DNA of 64,000 nucleotides from JAQBQH01 sp035607415 (lineage in GTDB: Bacteria > Myxococcota_A > Polyangia > Palsa-1104): NCBI GenBank assembly GCA_035607415.1, contig DATNAQ010000096.1:170340-234339 (forward strand). The letters run 5' to 3'. The translations under genes were made by a program, and so were the position numbers. Below are positions 25,645 to 35,569 of the stretch, piece by piece. Each line of letters begins with the position of its first letter. The first letter of the stretch is position 1. The notes under the pieces are model-generated. The model had not been told where the DNA came from and did no database searches. It saw nothing but the letters and a program-made list of their open reading frames with translations.

Positions 25645-27036
25645 ATGCGGTGTCTGCGCGCTGTGATCGCGTGCATGGGCGTTGCGATTGCCGTCGCTGG
25701 TTGCGGCGGCGGCGACACGCCGTGCATGTCGATGGGTCAGATGAGCGACGTCTTGAGCCGCGCGCAGATGGTGCGGCTCGACGTCTACGACGCCAGCGCG
25801 CACTGCGACGGCGCGCGCGTCGCCGACGGGGCGCCGCCGCCGGCGCTGTCGAAGGTGTCGGTCGCCGGGCAGCCCATCAAGCTCGACGTGCCGGCCGGAC
25901 ATCACGTGCTGCTCCTGTCGGCGTTCGCCGACGCCAACGGCGCCACGCTCGTCGGCTCGGCGTGCATCGAGACCGACGTGCGCGCCAATCAGCCGGCCTG
26001 CTTCAACCTCACGCTCGCCGACGCGCCCGACGCCGGCGCCGGCGATGATCTCGCCGGTATCGACGGCGGCGACGACGACATGGCCGCGCCGCGCTGCACG
26101 ACCGCGCCCGACGACTGCCCGACGGGCACCTACTGCGCCGCCGACGGCAACTGCGCGGCCGGCTGCAAGGCCGATCCCGACTGCGCGGCCACGCCGGCGA
26201 CGCCGCACTGCCACACCGCCGATCATCGCTGCGTCGAGTGCCTCGACTCGACCCAATGCCCGCTCGGCAAGGAGTGCTCGGCGTCGGGGACGTGCGTGAC
26301 CGGCTGCGTGGCCGCGGCGCCCAACTGCCCGACGGGCGATCAGTGCTGCTCGTCGGAGTGCATCGACGTGTCGACCGATCTGTCGAGCTGCGGCTCGTGC
26401 GGACGCGCTTGCTCGTCGGCGCACGTGAACACGCCCGGATGCAACAACAAGCTGTGCGCGCCCACGTGCGCGAGCGGCTGGGCCGACTGCAATCACCCCG
26501 TCGCGCCCAACAGCGACGACGGCTGCGAGACCAACATCTACGATCCCGCGCATTGTGGCGCGTGCGGCGCCGCGGCCTGCAATCTCGCCCACGCCACCTC
26601 CGATTGCCCGGCCGGCTCGTGCACCGTCAAGGCGTGCAGCGCGGGCTACTTCGACTGCGACGGCAAGGCGTCGACCGGCTGCGAATGCCCGGGCGTCGAC
26701 TCCGGCGCCGGCGGCTGCTGCCCGGGGAACAAGTGCCAGACCGCGCACACCGACGGATTCGGACACAGCTTCTACGACTGCGAGCCCAGCTACTCCGAGA
26801 CGCTCGCGCGCGACGCGGCCAAGGCCGCCGGATACGCCAATCCATTCGGCAACACCTGCGGCACGGGCAACAGCGAGAAGGTCATCTGCGGACAGTCGAT
26901 GACGGCGCCGATGTCGTGCACGTGCTGGACGTGGTCAGATAGCGCATCGATGAACAACGCTACCGGACGCGCGCGACAGAACACGGCCAACAGCACCTGC
27001 TACTGCCCCTCTTCGGGCGATCAGCCTTGGAACTAA
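25645..27036 (+). CDS. Large Cys-rich lipoprotein
   Basis: 463 residues. ATG 25645 opens a lipoprotein signal (MRCLRAVIACMGVAIAVAGC). A beta-sandwich of about 100 residues follows (VRLDVYDAS ... SACIETDV), then an Asp-rich linker with DDLAG and DDDMA. A long tract of Cys repeats of EGF/MYXO-CTERM style comes next (CPTGTYCAADGNCAAGC; CSSECIDVSTDLSSCGSCG; CGACGAAACNLAH). The end is a separate domain with DGFGHSFYDCEPSY. No enzyme motif is visible; probably a surface or adhesion protein. Confidence 0.8.
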   Translation: MRCLRAVIACMGVAIAVAGCGGGDTPCMSMGQMSDVLSRAQMVRLDVYDASAHCDGARVADGAPPPALSKVSVAGQPIKLDVPAGHHVLLLSAFADANGATLVGSACIETDVRANQPACFNLTLADAPDAGAGDDLAGIDGGDDDMAAPRCTTAPDDCPTGTYCAADGNCAAGCKADPDCAATPATPHCHTADHRCVECLDSTQCPLGKECSASGTCVTGCVAAAPNCPTGDQCCSSECIDVSTDLSSCGSCGRACSSAHVNTPGCNNKLCAPTCASGWADCNHPVAPNSDDGCETNIYDPAHCGACGAAACNLAHATSDCPAGSCTVKACSAGYFDCDGKASTGCECPGVDSGAGGCCPGNKCQTAHTDGFGHSFYDCEPSYSETLARDAAKAAGYANPFGNTCGTGNSEKVICGQSMTAPMSCTCWTWSDSASMNNATGRARQNTANSTCYCPSSGDQPWN

Positions 27037-27097
27037 GTTTCGCGAGCCCGCGCACGAAAAACGTCACCGATTGATCATCACCGACGGAGAATCGATC

Positions 27098-27109
27098 ATG
27101 CTGCTATGA
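27098..27109 (+). other. Possible three-codon leader reading frame
   Basis: ATG at 27098 reads Met-Leu-Leu-stop; its TGA overlaps the ATG of the kinase gene at 27106. The only ribosome site (GGAGA, 27086-27090) is well spaced for the short frame, not for the kinase. This could couple translation by restart. Confidence 0.35.
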
Positions 27110-29028
27110 TCGAGGCACTTCCTCTGCCTGCGTCCGAAGAGGTGATTCCCGGGCAGACCATCGGCAAGTACGAAGTGCTGCAGCGCCTCGCCGCCGGTGG
27201 AATGGCCGAGATCTTTTTGGCGCGCATGGTCGGCGTGCTCGGCTTCGACAAGCTCGTCGTCATCAAGCGCATCCTTCCGCATCTGGCGTCGCGCAACGAC
27301 TTCATCGGCATGTTTCTCGACGAGGCGCGCATCGCGACCACGTTGTCCCACGGGAATATTGTCCAGACGCATGAGGTCGGCGTTTGCGGCAAGAGCTACT
27401 TCATGGTGATGGAGTATCTCGCCGGCGAGGACGCGCGCTCGATCGTGCGGCGCATCTCGCGGCGGGCCGAAGCGCGCCTTCCGATCGCGCACGCGCTCGA
27501 GATCGCCGTCGGGGTCGCGGCCGGCTTGCAGTACGCGCACACCAAACGCGATCGCGACGGCAAGCCGCTCGACATCGTGCATCGCGACGTGACGCCGCAG
27601 AACGTGATCGTCACCTACGATGGCGCGGTCAAGCTCCTCGACTTCGGCATCGCCAAGGCGTCGAACCGGATCAACGAGACGCGCTCGGGCAGCTTCAAGG
27701 GCAAGGTGCCCTATATGTCGCCCGAGCAGTGCCGCGGCGAGCCGCTCGATCGGCGCAGCGACATCTTCTCGCTCGGCATCTTGATGCACGAGCTGACGCT
27801 GTGCCGGCGGCTGTTCCACGGCGACACCGACTTTCAGATCCTGAAGCAGATCGCCGAGGGGCCGATTCCGTCGCCGCGCGAGCTCGATCCGGCGTACGAC
27901 CCGCGGCTGTCGGCGATCGTGATGAAGGCGCTCGAGCGCGATCCGGCGCGCCGCTTTCAGACCGCGCGCGAGCTGCAGGAGGCGCTCGAGGAGCTGGCGC
28001 ACGATCTGCGCCTGCGCATGTCGACGCTCGCGCTCGCCGATTACATGCAGTCGCTGTTCGCCGACAAGGTCGGCGCGTGGAAGAGAGCGAGCGACGAAGG
28101 CGACGTGGCGCAGCTCGAGCGTCACTTCGCGACGGTGATGGCGGAGCGCGAGGCCGATCTGGCGGCGGAAGAGGCGGAAGGCGAGGGCAAGCCGCTGTAT
28201 CTGCCGCCGCCGCCGTCGGACGTGCAGCTGTCGTCGCTCCCCGACGAGGAGCTGACGCCGCGACGCGGGCATGCGCCGGCGATCTTGTTGGCGCTCGTCG
28301 TGCTCGTGGCCGGCTTCGGCGTGTGGCGCTTCGTCGGCACGCGCGGCGAGTCGCACCCGGTGATCGCGCCGCCGCCCGTCACCAAACCGGTCGCAGCGAC
28401 GAGGCGCGCCGCCGCGGCTGCGCTCGAGCTGCCGGCGCCCGTCGTCGCGGCAGAGGCGCCGGCGGTCGGCGCGACCGTGGTGGTGACGACGACGCCGCCG
28501 GGCGCGACCCTCGTGCTCGACGGACGGACGCTGCCGCTGCACAGCCCCGCGCACCTCGACGTGCAGCCCGGCGTGCAGCACGTGCTGCTCGTGCGCAACG
28601 CGACGCACCCCGGAGTCGCCGAGCGCTTCATGCTCGATAGCGGCGAAGAGGCGACGATGGAGATCGACCTGCGCCGCACGGTGCACGCCGCCGCGGCGGT
28701 GCGGCGCTCGAGCGCGCACGGCGTCCACGCCGCGTCGCAACCCATGTCGGCGCTCGCCGCTCGCCCGTCGACGTCCGCGCCGCCGCCGGCCGTGCCTGCG
28801 CCGGCTCGCGCGCAGGGCGACGGCACGCTCGTGATTGCGACGAGCCCGTGGTGCAGCGTGGCCGTCGACGGGCAGGCGCGCGGCACCACGCCGCTCAGCA
28901 TGAAGCTCAAGGCGGGCGCGCACGAGATCGTGCTGGCCAATCCCGAGTACAAGATCAAGCGCACGCTCTCCGTCGACATCGAGCCCAACCAGACGGTCCG
29001 AAAGAGCCTCGATTTCGCGCCCGAGTAG
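27106..29028 (+). CDS. Ser/Thr protein kinase with PEGA-type repeats
   Basis: 640 residues. The kinase domain (about 20-300) has a Gly loop (LAAGGMAEIFLA), Lys 54 (VVIKR), HRD at 159-161 (IVHRDVTPQN), DFG at 179-181 and the APE-like SPEQCRG, so it should be active. A juxtamembrane segment, one membrane helix at about 395-415 (ILLALVVLVAGFGVW) and two extracytoplasmic PEGA-like repeats follow (VTTTPPGATLVLDGRTL; IATSPWCSVAVDGQARGTTPL). It resembles the PknB-like kinases of myxobacteria. The hybrid histidine kinase gene starts 58 bases later. Confidence 0.94.
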   Translation: MIEALPLPASEEVIPGQTIGKYEVLQRLAAGGMAEIFLARMVGVLGFDKLVVIKRILPHLASRNDFIGMFLDEARIATTLSHGNIVQTHEVGVCGKSYFMVMEYLAGEDARSIVRRISRRAEARLPIAHALEIAVGVAAGLQYAHTKRDRDGKPLDIVHRDVTPQNVIVTYDGAVKLLDFGIAKASNRINETRSGSFKGKVPYMSPEQCRGEPLDRRSDIFSLGILMHELTLCRRLFHGDTDFQILKQIAEGPIPSPRELDPAYDPRLSAIVMKALERDPARRFQTARELQEALEELAHDLRLRMSTLALADYMQSLFADKVGAWKRASDEGDVAQLERHFATVMAEREADLAAEEAEGEGKPLYLPPPPSDVQLSSLPDEELTPRRGHAPAILLALVVLVAGFGVWRFVGTRGESHPVIAPPPVTKPVAATRRAAAAALELPAPVVAAEAPAVGATVVVTTTPPGATLVLDGRTLPLHSPAHLDVQPGVQHVLLVRNATHPGVAERFMLDSGEEATMEIDLRRTVHAAAAVRRSSAHGVHAASQPMSALAARPSTSAPPPAVPAPARAQGDGTLVIATSPWCSVAVDGQARGTTPLSMKLKAGAHEIVLANPEYKIKRTLSVDIEPNQTVRKSLDFAPE

Positions 29029-29086
29029 GCAACTTCGTACCGATTTACTCTTGACGCCGGAGCCTCGGAGCAAACAACCATATGTT

Positions 29087-30733
<1,647 letters not shown>

Positions 30734-30757
30734 CGGCGCTCGTTAAGGCGATGCTGT

Positions 30758-31057
30758 TCAGCGATCGGCCCACGGGCGCTGCACGGTGTACTCGGGCGTG
30801 GCGGTGCGCGAGGCCTGGCGCGCCGTGATCAGGTGGCGGCGTTGTAATACCTTCACCGCCGACTGCACGGCGCTCTTCGACAGCCCGGTGGCGTCGGCGA
30901 GCTGCTGATGGCTCTGGTGCACGCTCGGCCGCGCGTCGCCGTGGGTGCGCGACCACAGCCACAGATAGACGACGAACGCCGACGGCTTCTTGTCGTGCGA
31001 GATGAGATCGCGCATCAAGGTGTCGGTGACGTAGCGATCGACGGCGAAGGAGCGCAT
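30758..31057 (-). CDS. Small helix-turn-helix DNA-binding protein
   Basis: 99 residues with one winged-helix/MarR-like HTH: residues about 20-80 contain LSKSAVQSAVKVLQRRHLI, the recognition helix and wing of this fold (HTH_36-like). The start faces an AT-rich palindrome at 31061-31087, its probable own operator. It diverges from the VOC gene. Effector domain absent; likely an autoregulated repressor. Confidence 0.75.
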   Translation of the reverse strand: MRSFAVDRYVTDTLMRDLISHDKKPSAFVVYLWLWSRTHGDARPSVHQSHQQLADATGLSKSAVQSAVKVLQRRHLITARQASRTATPEYTVQRPWADR

Positions 31058-31060
31058 TCG

Positions 31061-31087
31061 TCACTATAGTATTCGAAAATATAGTGA
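31061..31087. promoter_or_regulatory. Palindromic operator between the HTH gene and the VOC gene
   Basis: Arms TCACTATA (31061-31068) and TATAGTGA (31080-31087) are perfect inverted repeats around an 11-base spacer with TTCGAA at its centre. AT-rich in a GC-rich genome and four bases from the HTH start codon, so it probably overlaps the promoter and binds the HTH protein. Confidence 0.55.
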
Positions 31088-31174
31088 ATCGAAATGCGAT
31101 TCGACGCGGCGCCGGCGATTGGGGCTTTACGCGTCGCGCCGGGCAGCCTATGTCTGGCGCAACCGGAGGCCACG

Positions 31175-31540
31175 ATGATCAAGAACGTCGATTTCGTCAG
31201 CATCCCCGTCGCCGATCAGCGGCGCGCGCTCACCTTCTACACCGAGAAGCTCGGCTTCACGGTGTTCACCGATCAGCCGTTCAACGACAAGCAGCGCTGG
31301 ATCGAGATGAAGATCGGCGGCGCGCAAACCAAGGTCGTGCTCTTCACGCCCGAGGGGCACGAGAACCGCGTCGGCGGCTTTCAAGCGATGACCTTCAACT
31401 GCGACGACGTCGAGAAGACCTACGGCGAGCTGCGCGACAAGGGCGTGGAGTTCGTGGCGCCGCCGCGCAAGGAGCAGTGGGGGACGATGGCCATCTTCAA
31501 GGATTCGGAGGGGAACCAGTTCGTGCTGGGGCAGAAGTAG
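31175..31540 (+). CDS. VOC / glyoxalase-fold protein
   Basis: 121 residues. ATG 31175 has GGAGG (31165-31169) upstream. The single VOC module includes VDFVSIPVADQRRALTFYTE, FTVFTD and a C-terminal DSEGNQFVLGQ. Members act as glyoxalases, dioxygenases or drug-binding proteins, and the short sequence does not tell which. Its promoter region is shared with the HTH gene. Confidence 0.88.
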   Translation: MIKNVDFVSIPVADQRRALTFYTEKLGFTVFTDQPFNDKQRWIEMKIGGAQTKVVLFTPEGHENRVGGFQAMTFNCDDVEKTYGELRDKGVEFVAPPRKEQWGTMAIFKDSEGNQFVLGQK

Positions 31541-31565
31541 CGGCGAGCGAGGCGCGCGGGCCGTT

Positions 31566-32528
31566 CTAGCCGATGGGGGTCGTCGGCGCGCAGGTCGACA
31601 CGCCGGCGCCGACGATGTGGCGCGACTTGGTGTCGAGCATGTCGACGGGCTGCGTGCCGCCGGTCTGCGTGACGTGATAGACGATGGTCGCCTTGGTGCC
31701 CGTGGCGAGGAACACCCAGAAGTCGCCGCCGTAAAACGCGAAGGCCCACGACTCGGCCATGCCGGTCAGCGACGTCAGCGGGATCTGGCCCGACTCCATC
31801 GCCGACATCTTGTCGATCTTCGAGACGCGCGCCATCGTGTTGTTGCCGGTGATCGGGAAGAAGCCCCACAGGTCGCCGAGGCCGGTGCCGGTGAGCTCGG
31901 GATCGCCGGTGAGCGCGTTGCCCTTCGTGATCATGAGGTTCGTGACGTCGAGCGTGCCGAGGTTCGAGGTGCCGCCGACCATGTCGCCGCCGCCGATGAA
32001 GAGCGTCTCGTCGGTGGACATGGCCGTGTTCGACACGAAGCCCATGCCGAACTCGTTGAAGCCCTGCTGGCCGCCCATGAACGTGGTGGGCGTGCAGGCG
32101 GCATTGGCCGTCGACACGTTGAACAGCTTCGAGGCGCCGCCGCCCAACGGCGCGAGCTCGACCCAGGCGACGGCGTTGCGATCGACCGACATCGAGAACG
32201 GCTGGTAGAGCGAGGCGCCCGAGCAGTTGAGCTTGCCGAGGTCCGTGAAGACCGATTTGGTGATGTCGGTCTGATCGGGCTTGAAGCTCGAGAAGGTGCC
32301 GTCCTGATCGATGACGTAGATGAGCTTCGCGGCGTCGGAGCAATCGCCGCTGCCGGTGCCGCCGCCCGAGCCGCCGGTGCCGCCCCCGCCGGTGCCGCCC
32401 GTTCCACCGCCGCCGGTGCCTCCGGTGCCGCCACCGCCGGTGCCGCCGCTGCCGCCGCCGCCGTGGGTCGGGTTCGTAGCGCCGCATCCGACCGCGAAGC
32501 AAAGCAAGACCACGCCGAGGTGCCGCAT
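31566..32528 (-). CDS. Gly-rich-linker lipoprotein
   Basis: 320 residues. Lipoprotein signal (MRHLGVVLLCFAVGC), then about 40 residues of repeated Gly-Gly-Thr-Gly-Gly linker, then a beta-rich domain (IYVIDQDGTFSSFKP ... LWGFFPITGNNTM) that looks like a propeller fragment. Members of this family are common in myxobacteria and have no known role. The repeat tract (about 32345-32463) could change length by slippage. Confidence 0.8.
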   Translation of the reverse strand: MRHLGVVLLCFAVGCGATNPTHGGGGSGGTGGGGTGGTGGGGTGGTGGGGTGGSGGGTGSGDCSDAAKLIYVIDQDGTFSSFKPDQTDITKSVFTDLGKLNCSGASLYQPFSMSVDRNAVAWVELAPLGGGASKLFNVSTANAACTPTTFMGGQQGFNEFGMGFVSNTAMSTDETLFIGGGDMVGGTSNLGTLDVTNLMITKGNALTGDPELTGTGLGDLWGFFPITGNNTMARVSKIDKMSAMESGQIPLTSLTGMAESWAFAFYGGDFWVFLATGTKATIVYHVTQTGGTQPVDMLDTKSRHIVGAGVSTCAPTTPIG

Positions 32529-32629
32529 GGGCGGACAATACCAAAACGCAGCGACGGAGGAGTGGGCAAAATTACAGCGGGGCGGTGTGAGGAATGCCGC
32601 GCCGCGGCGCGCGGAAGGCGGCGGCGTGC

Positions 32630-33127
32630 TTACGCGCCCGCGTCCGCGCCGGCTTCGGCGCCCGCGTCCGGCGGGGCGAAGCCGAAGCGCTCGAGCATGC
32701 GCTGCGCCCAGGCGATGCGGCGCCAGGCGTGGGTACGGCGCAGCATGCGGCGCTCGTCGTCGTCGCTGAGCGGGGCCGCGCGCGTCGGGGGCGGCGGCGG
32801 AACGCCGAGCAGGCTGCGGGCGCGAATCTTCGACGGCTGCGGATGCGCAGGCGTCGGCAGCCAGGCATGGCGCGGCGCCGGCAATGGCCGGGCGCCACCG
32901 GCGAAGGCTGACGCCGCGGCCGCCGCCGGCTCGGCGATGCTGGGCGCCGGCGTTCCCGAAAGCGGACGCCGCGCCACCGGCGGGCGCTCCTTCGCGGGTG
33001 TCAGGTCGACCCCCGGCAGGTTGGCCTTGCGAAACGGCGTCGTCGTCAATTGGTCGTCGGCCGTGACCACCCGGCGCTCGGGCAGCACGACCACGATGGG
33101 CAGCGAGAAATCACGCACGTCCTGCAT
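32630..33127 (-). CDS. Hypothetical Pro/Ala-rich protein
   Basis: 165 residues from ATG 33127. The N-terminus (DFSLPIVVVLPERRVVTADDQ) and the C-terminal helix (DDDERRMLRRTHAWRRIAWA) look coding; the middle is low-complexity Pro-Ala. I recognise no family. Divergent from the gene at 33347 across 219 bases. The start is uncertain. Confidence 0.5.
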   Translation of the reverse strand: MQDVRDFSLPIVVVLPERRVVTADDQLTTTPFRKANLPGVDLTPAKERPPVARRPLSGTPAPSIAEPAAAAASAFAGGARPLPAPRHAWLPTPAHPQPSKIRARSLLGVPPPPPTRAAPLSDDDERRMLRRTHAWRRIAWAQRMLERFGFAPPDAGAEAGADAGA

Positions 33128-33166
33128 GCGGCGGCGACGATCGCAACTCCCATGCCCGCCGCCGCC

Positions 33167-33200
33167 CCGCGATTTTCGCGGACCTGCGCGCCTTTGCGCG
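33167..33200. other. Two small perfect hairpins between divergent genes
   Basis: 33167-33181 (CCGCGA TTT TCGCGG) and 33187-33200 (CGCGC CTTT GCGCG) lie side by side in the divergent interval. They may be a transcript structure or protein site; no T run follows. Confidence 0.3.
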
Positions 33201-33346
33201 TACGGGCGGACGCGGACACCGGGGGCCTTCTCGCCGCCGACGACCAGTTGCAACGCGTCTTCCGGTTCGCAGGTCGAATGAGAGAAACCGGAATAGGGGA
33301 AGCGTCACTCTCGTTTCGGCGTAATGATGAAGAGCGGAGGTCTCCG

Positions 33347-34027
33347 ATGATGCGGCATGCCCTGGTTGCGCTCGGTCCGAGGACGTTGGCTGAGGGGGTC
33401 TTGGTGGGTGGGGCGGTCATTGCGCTCGGCGCGCTGTTCATGCCGCGCGCGATCGCGACACCGGCGAGCGCGCCGGCGGAGATGTACCGCCTCGTGCTGC
33501 ATGCGCCGGAAGAGCCGGGCGCGTTCTACGTGAGCGCCTGGGCCGAAGGCGACGTGTTCGTGAAGTCGGCCGACCAGAAGAGCATCACCTTCGTGCGCCG
33601 TGGCGACGAGCACGACGGCTGCCAGTGGCAGGGCACCGAGCGGCTGACGCGCCTGTCGAACGGCGCCTACGCCTACGATTATTCGGAGCGGATCCTCTCG
33701 TGCACGCCGGACGCGAGCCCCTTCCGCAAGACGCCGCGCACCGGCATCGTCACCGTCGAGCCGTGGAACGGGGCGGCGAAGGCGACGGCGCTCATGGGCT
33801 TCCAGGCGCCGGGCAACTTGTGGAACACGACGGCGATGAACGACGTCGACGTCGGCGATGACGACGATCACTGCACCGACGACGAAGACACGGAAGAGGA
33901 GCTCGCCGACGCGCAGCGCGAGATGGCCGACGCGCAGAAAGAAATCGACGAGGCCATGCACCAGGCCGATCAGGAGCTCAAGGCCGCGCTCGCGCACATC
34001 GACGCCGACGACGACAGCGACGACTAA
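33347..34027 (+). CDS. Membrane-anchored protein with acidic coiled-coil tail
   Basis: 226 residues. ATG 33347 has GGAGG at 33336-33340. An N-terminal membrane helix or uncleaved signal (VLVGGAVIALGALFMPRAIA) precedes a beta-rich extracytoplasmic domain (MYRLVLHAPEEPGAFYVSAW). A C-terminal segment of strong acidic heptads follows (ELADAQREMADAQKEIDEAM), predicted coiled coil. No known domain. Confidence 0.72.
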   Translation: MMRHALVALGPRTLAEGVLVGGAVIALGALFMPRAIATPASAPAEMYRLVLHAPEEPGAFYVSAWAEGDVFVKSADQKSITFVRRGDEHDGCQWQGTERLTRLSNGAYAYDYSERILSCTPDASPFRKTPRTGIVTVEPWNGAAKATALMGFQAPGNLWNTTAMNDVDVGDDDDHCTDDEDTEEELADAQREMADAQKEIDEAMHQADQELKAALAHIDADDDSDD

Positions 34028-34051
34028 ACGACCAGACCCTCCCGCTTCTGA

Positions 34052-34849
34052 TTACTCCTTCACCTCTTTTGCTCGCGCGACGAGGGCCGCCAGCATGGCG
34101 GCGCCCTTGCCCGGCGGCGTACAGCCCATGTGGCCGGTGCACACCGTCTCGACGGGCACGCCGCTGAGCGCGTGGGCGAGCGCGGCGATGGCGCGCCGGT
34201 TCCCCGCCGGGTCGATGCTGAACGCGCGCATGCAGAAGTCGAGCTGGTCGTCGTCGATGACCATGCTGTCGCCGGCGAAGAGCGTCTTGTCGAACACGAA
34301 CACGTAGGAGCCGGGCGTGTGGCCCGGCGTCGGAATGGCGACGACCTTGTCGTCACCGACGGGAATCTCGACGCGCCCTTGCGCCGGGTCGAGCGGATCG
34401 GTCGCGAGCACCGGCGGCGGCGGGAAGATGGCGCGCAGGATCTTCCCGGCGATGGGCGCGATCATCGGCGCGCGGCCGGCGAGGAACTCGACGTCGGGCA
34501 GGCCGACGCGGATCTTGGCGTGCACGCACAAGGGCGACGCCGCCACGTGGTCGAAGTGGCCGTGGGTCAGAAAGACGTCGTGGATGTCGGAGCGCGTGGC
34601 GTTGAGGCTGCCGAGCAGACGGTCGAGCGCGTCACCCTCGGGATCGACGCCGGCATCGAAGAGGATGACGCCGGCGCTGGTGCGGGCGCCGTAAATATCG
34701 GTGAACAAATTGCGCTCGCGCTGAACCCGGCCGATGATCTCGAGGGGCGAGGTGCGATGGCGCAGGTGACGCGCGACGGCAACGAACCCGATGACCGCGC
34801 TGGCGAGCGCGACGGCGACCCACAGGAGGCGGGAGCGGCGGCGGGGCAT
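34052..34849 (-). CDS. MBL-fold metal-dependent hydrolase
   Basis: 265 residues. N-terminal membrane helix (LLWVAVALASAVIGFVAVA), then a metallo-beta-lactamase domain with complete zinc ligands: THGHFDH, TPGHTPGS, AGDSM and TGHMG. The membrane anchor suggests the hydrolase faces the periplasm. Substrate unknown. It diverges from the gene at 34895 by 45 bases. Confidence 0.9.
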   Translation of the reverse strand: MPRRRSRLLWVAVALASAVIGFVAVARHLRHRTSPLEIIGRVQRERNLFTDIYGARTSAGVILFDAGVDPEGDALDRLLGSLNATRSDIHDVFLTHGHFDHVAASPLCVHAKIRVGLPDVEFLAGRAPMIAPIAGKILRAIFPPPPVLATDPLDPAQGRVEIPVGDDKVVAIPTPGHTPGSYVFVFDKTLFAGDSMVIDDDQLDFCMRAFSIDPAGNRRAIAALAHALSGVPVETVCTGHMGCTPPGKGAAMLAALVARAKEVKE

Positions 34850-34894
34850 GGCGTGATGATACTCCGGTGCTTACAACCGGCGCGAGGGTCCAAG

Positions 34895-35569
34895 ATGCTG
34901 GATGTCGCCGAGCTGGAGCGCACGCTCGATTTGTGGGCGTCGATGTGGCTCCCCGAGGAGCGGGCGCAATTCGAGCGCGCCGTGGAGCGGGTGATCGACG
35001 CCGCCGACGCGCCGCTGCCGCTCAAGGCCGCGGCGGTGGCCGCGGCGCAGATCATCGGCACGCCGCGCCTCCTTGGCGCCAGCGAGCGCGCCGCCTGGAT
35101 GCTCGAGGACGCGGTGCTCGCCGACATCGAAGAGATCGTGCGGCCGCGGGCGCGCCTCATGCGTCACGCCGAGCGGCTGGCGCACGATCGCCTGGGCGTG
35201 GCGTTCCTGCTCGACAAGGCGGTGCGCGAGCCGTCCAACCCCGTCGCCGACAAGCTGCTCGATCGCGTCGACGTACGCGATCTGTACGCGGTGATGAGCA
35301 CCAGCTTCGACGAAGAGGTGCGGCGCGAGGCGGCGCGGCGGATCGCGGCGCGCGGGCCGCGGCAGAAGGCGCGCCTGTTCGCGGCGCTCGACCTGCCCGG
35401 CAACGCGTTCGACGACGTGCTCGCCGTCGACGTGCCGCTCGACGATCTGTCGATGGACGGCATCGAGAAGATCGAGGAGCTGACCGACATCATCGTGCCG
35501 CTCGACGATCTCGTCGAGGAGCCGTACCGCCCGTTCGTCGGGCTCGAGCTGGCGTCGGCTAGCGCGTAG
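34895..35569 (+). CDS. Conserved hypothetical protein
   Basis: 224 residues, helical, soluble. ATG 34895 is chosen over 34856 because GAGGG sits seven bases before it. No domain recognised; the segment ALDLPGNAFDDVLAVDVPLDD repeats similar Asp-rich turns. The end overlaps the convergent amidohydrolase by 11 bases. Confidence 0.65.
   Translation: MLDVAELERTLDLWASMWLPEERAQFERAVERVIDAADAPLPLKAAAVAAAQIIGTPRLLGASERAAWMLEDAVLADIEEIVRPRARLMRHAERLAHDRLGVAFLLDKAVREPSNPVADKLLDRVDVRDLYAVMSTSFDEEVRREAARRIAARGPRQKARLFAALDLPGNAFDDVLAVDVPLDDLSMDGIEKIEELTDIIVPLDDLVEEPYRPFVGLELASASA

Noticed and set aside
32345..32463. GGTGGCGG-like repeats
   Set aside because: Codes for the Gly-Thr linker of a lipoprotein; not a separate element.
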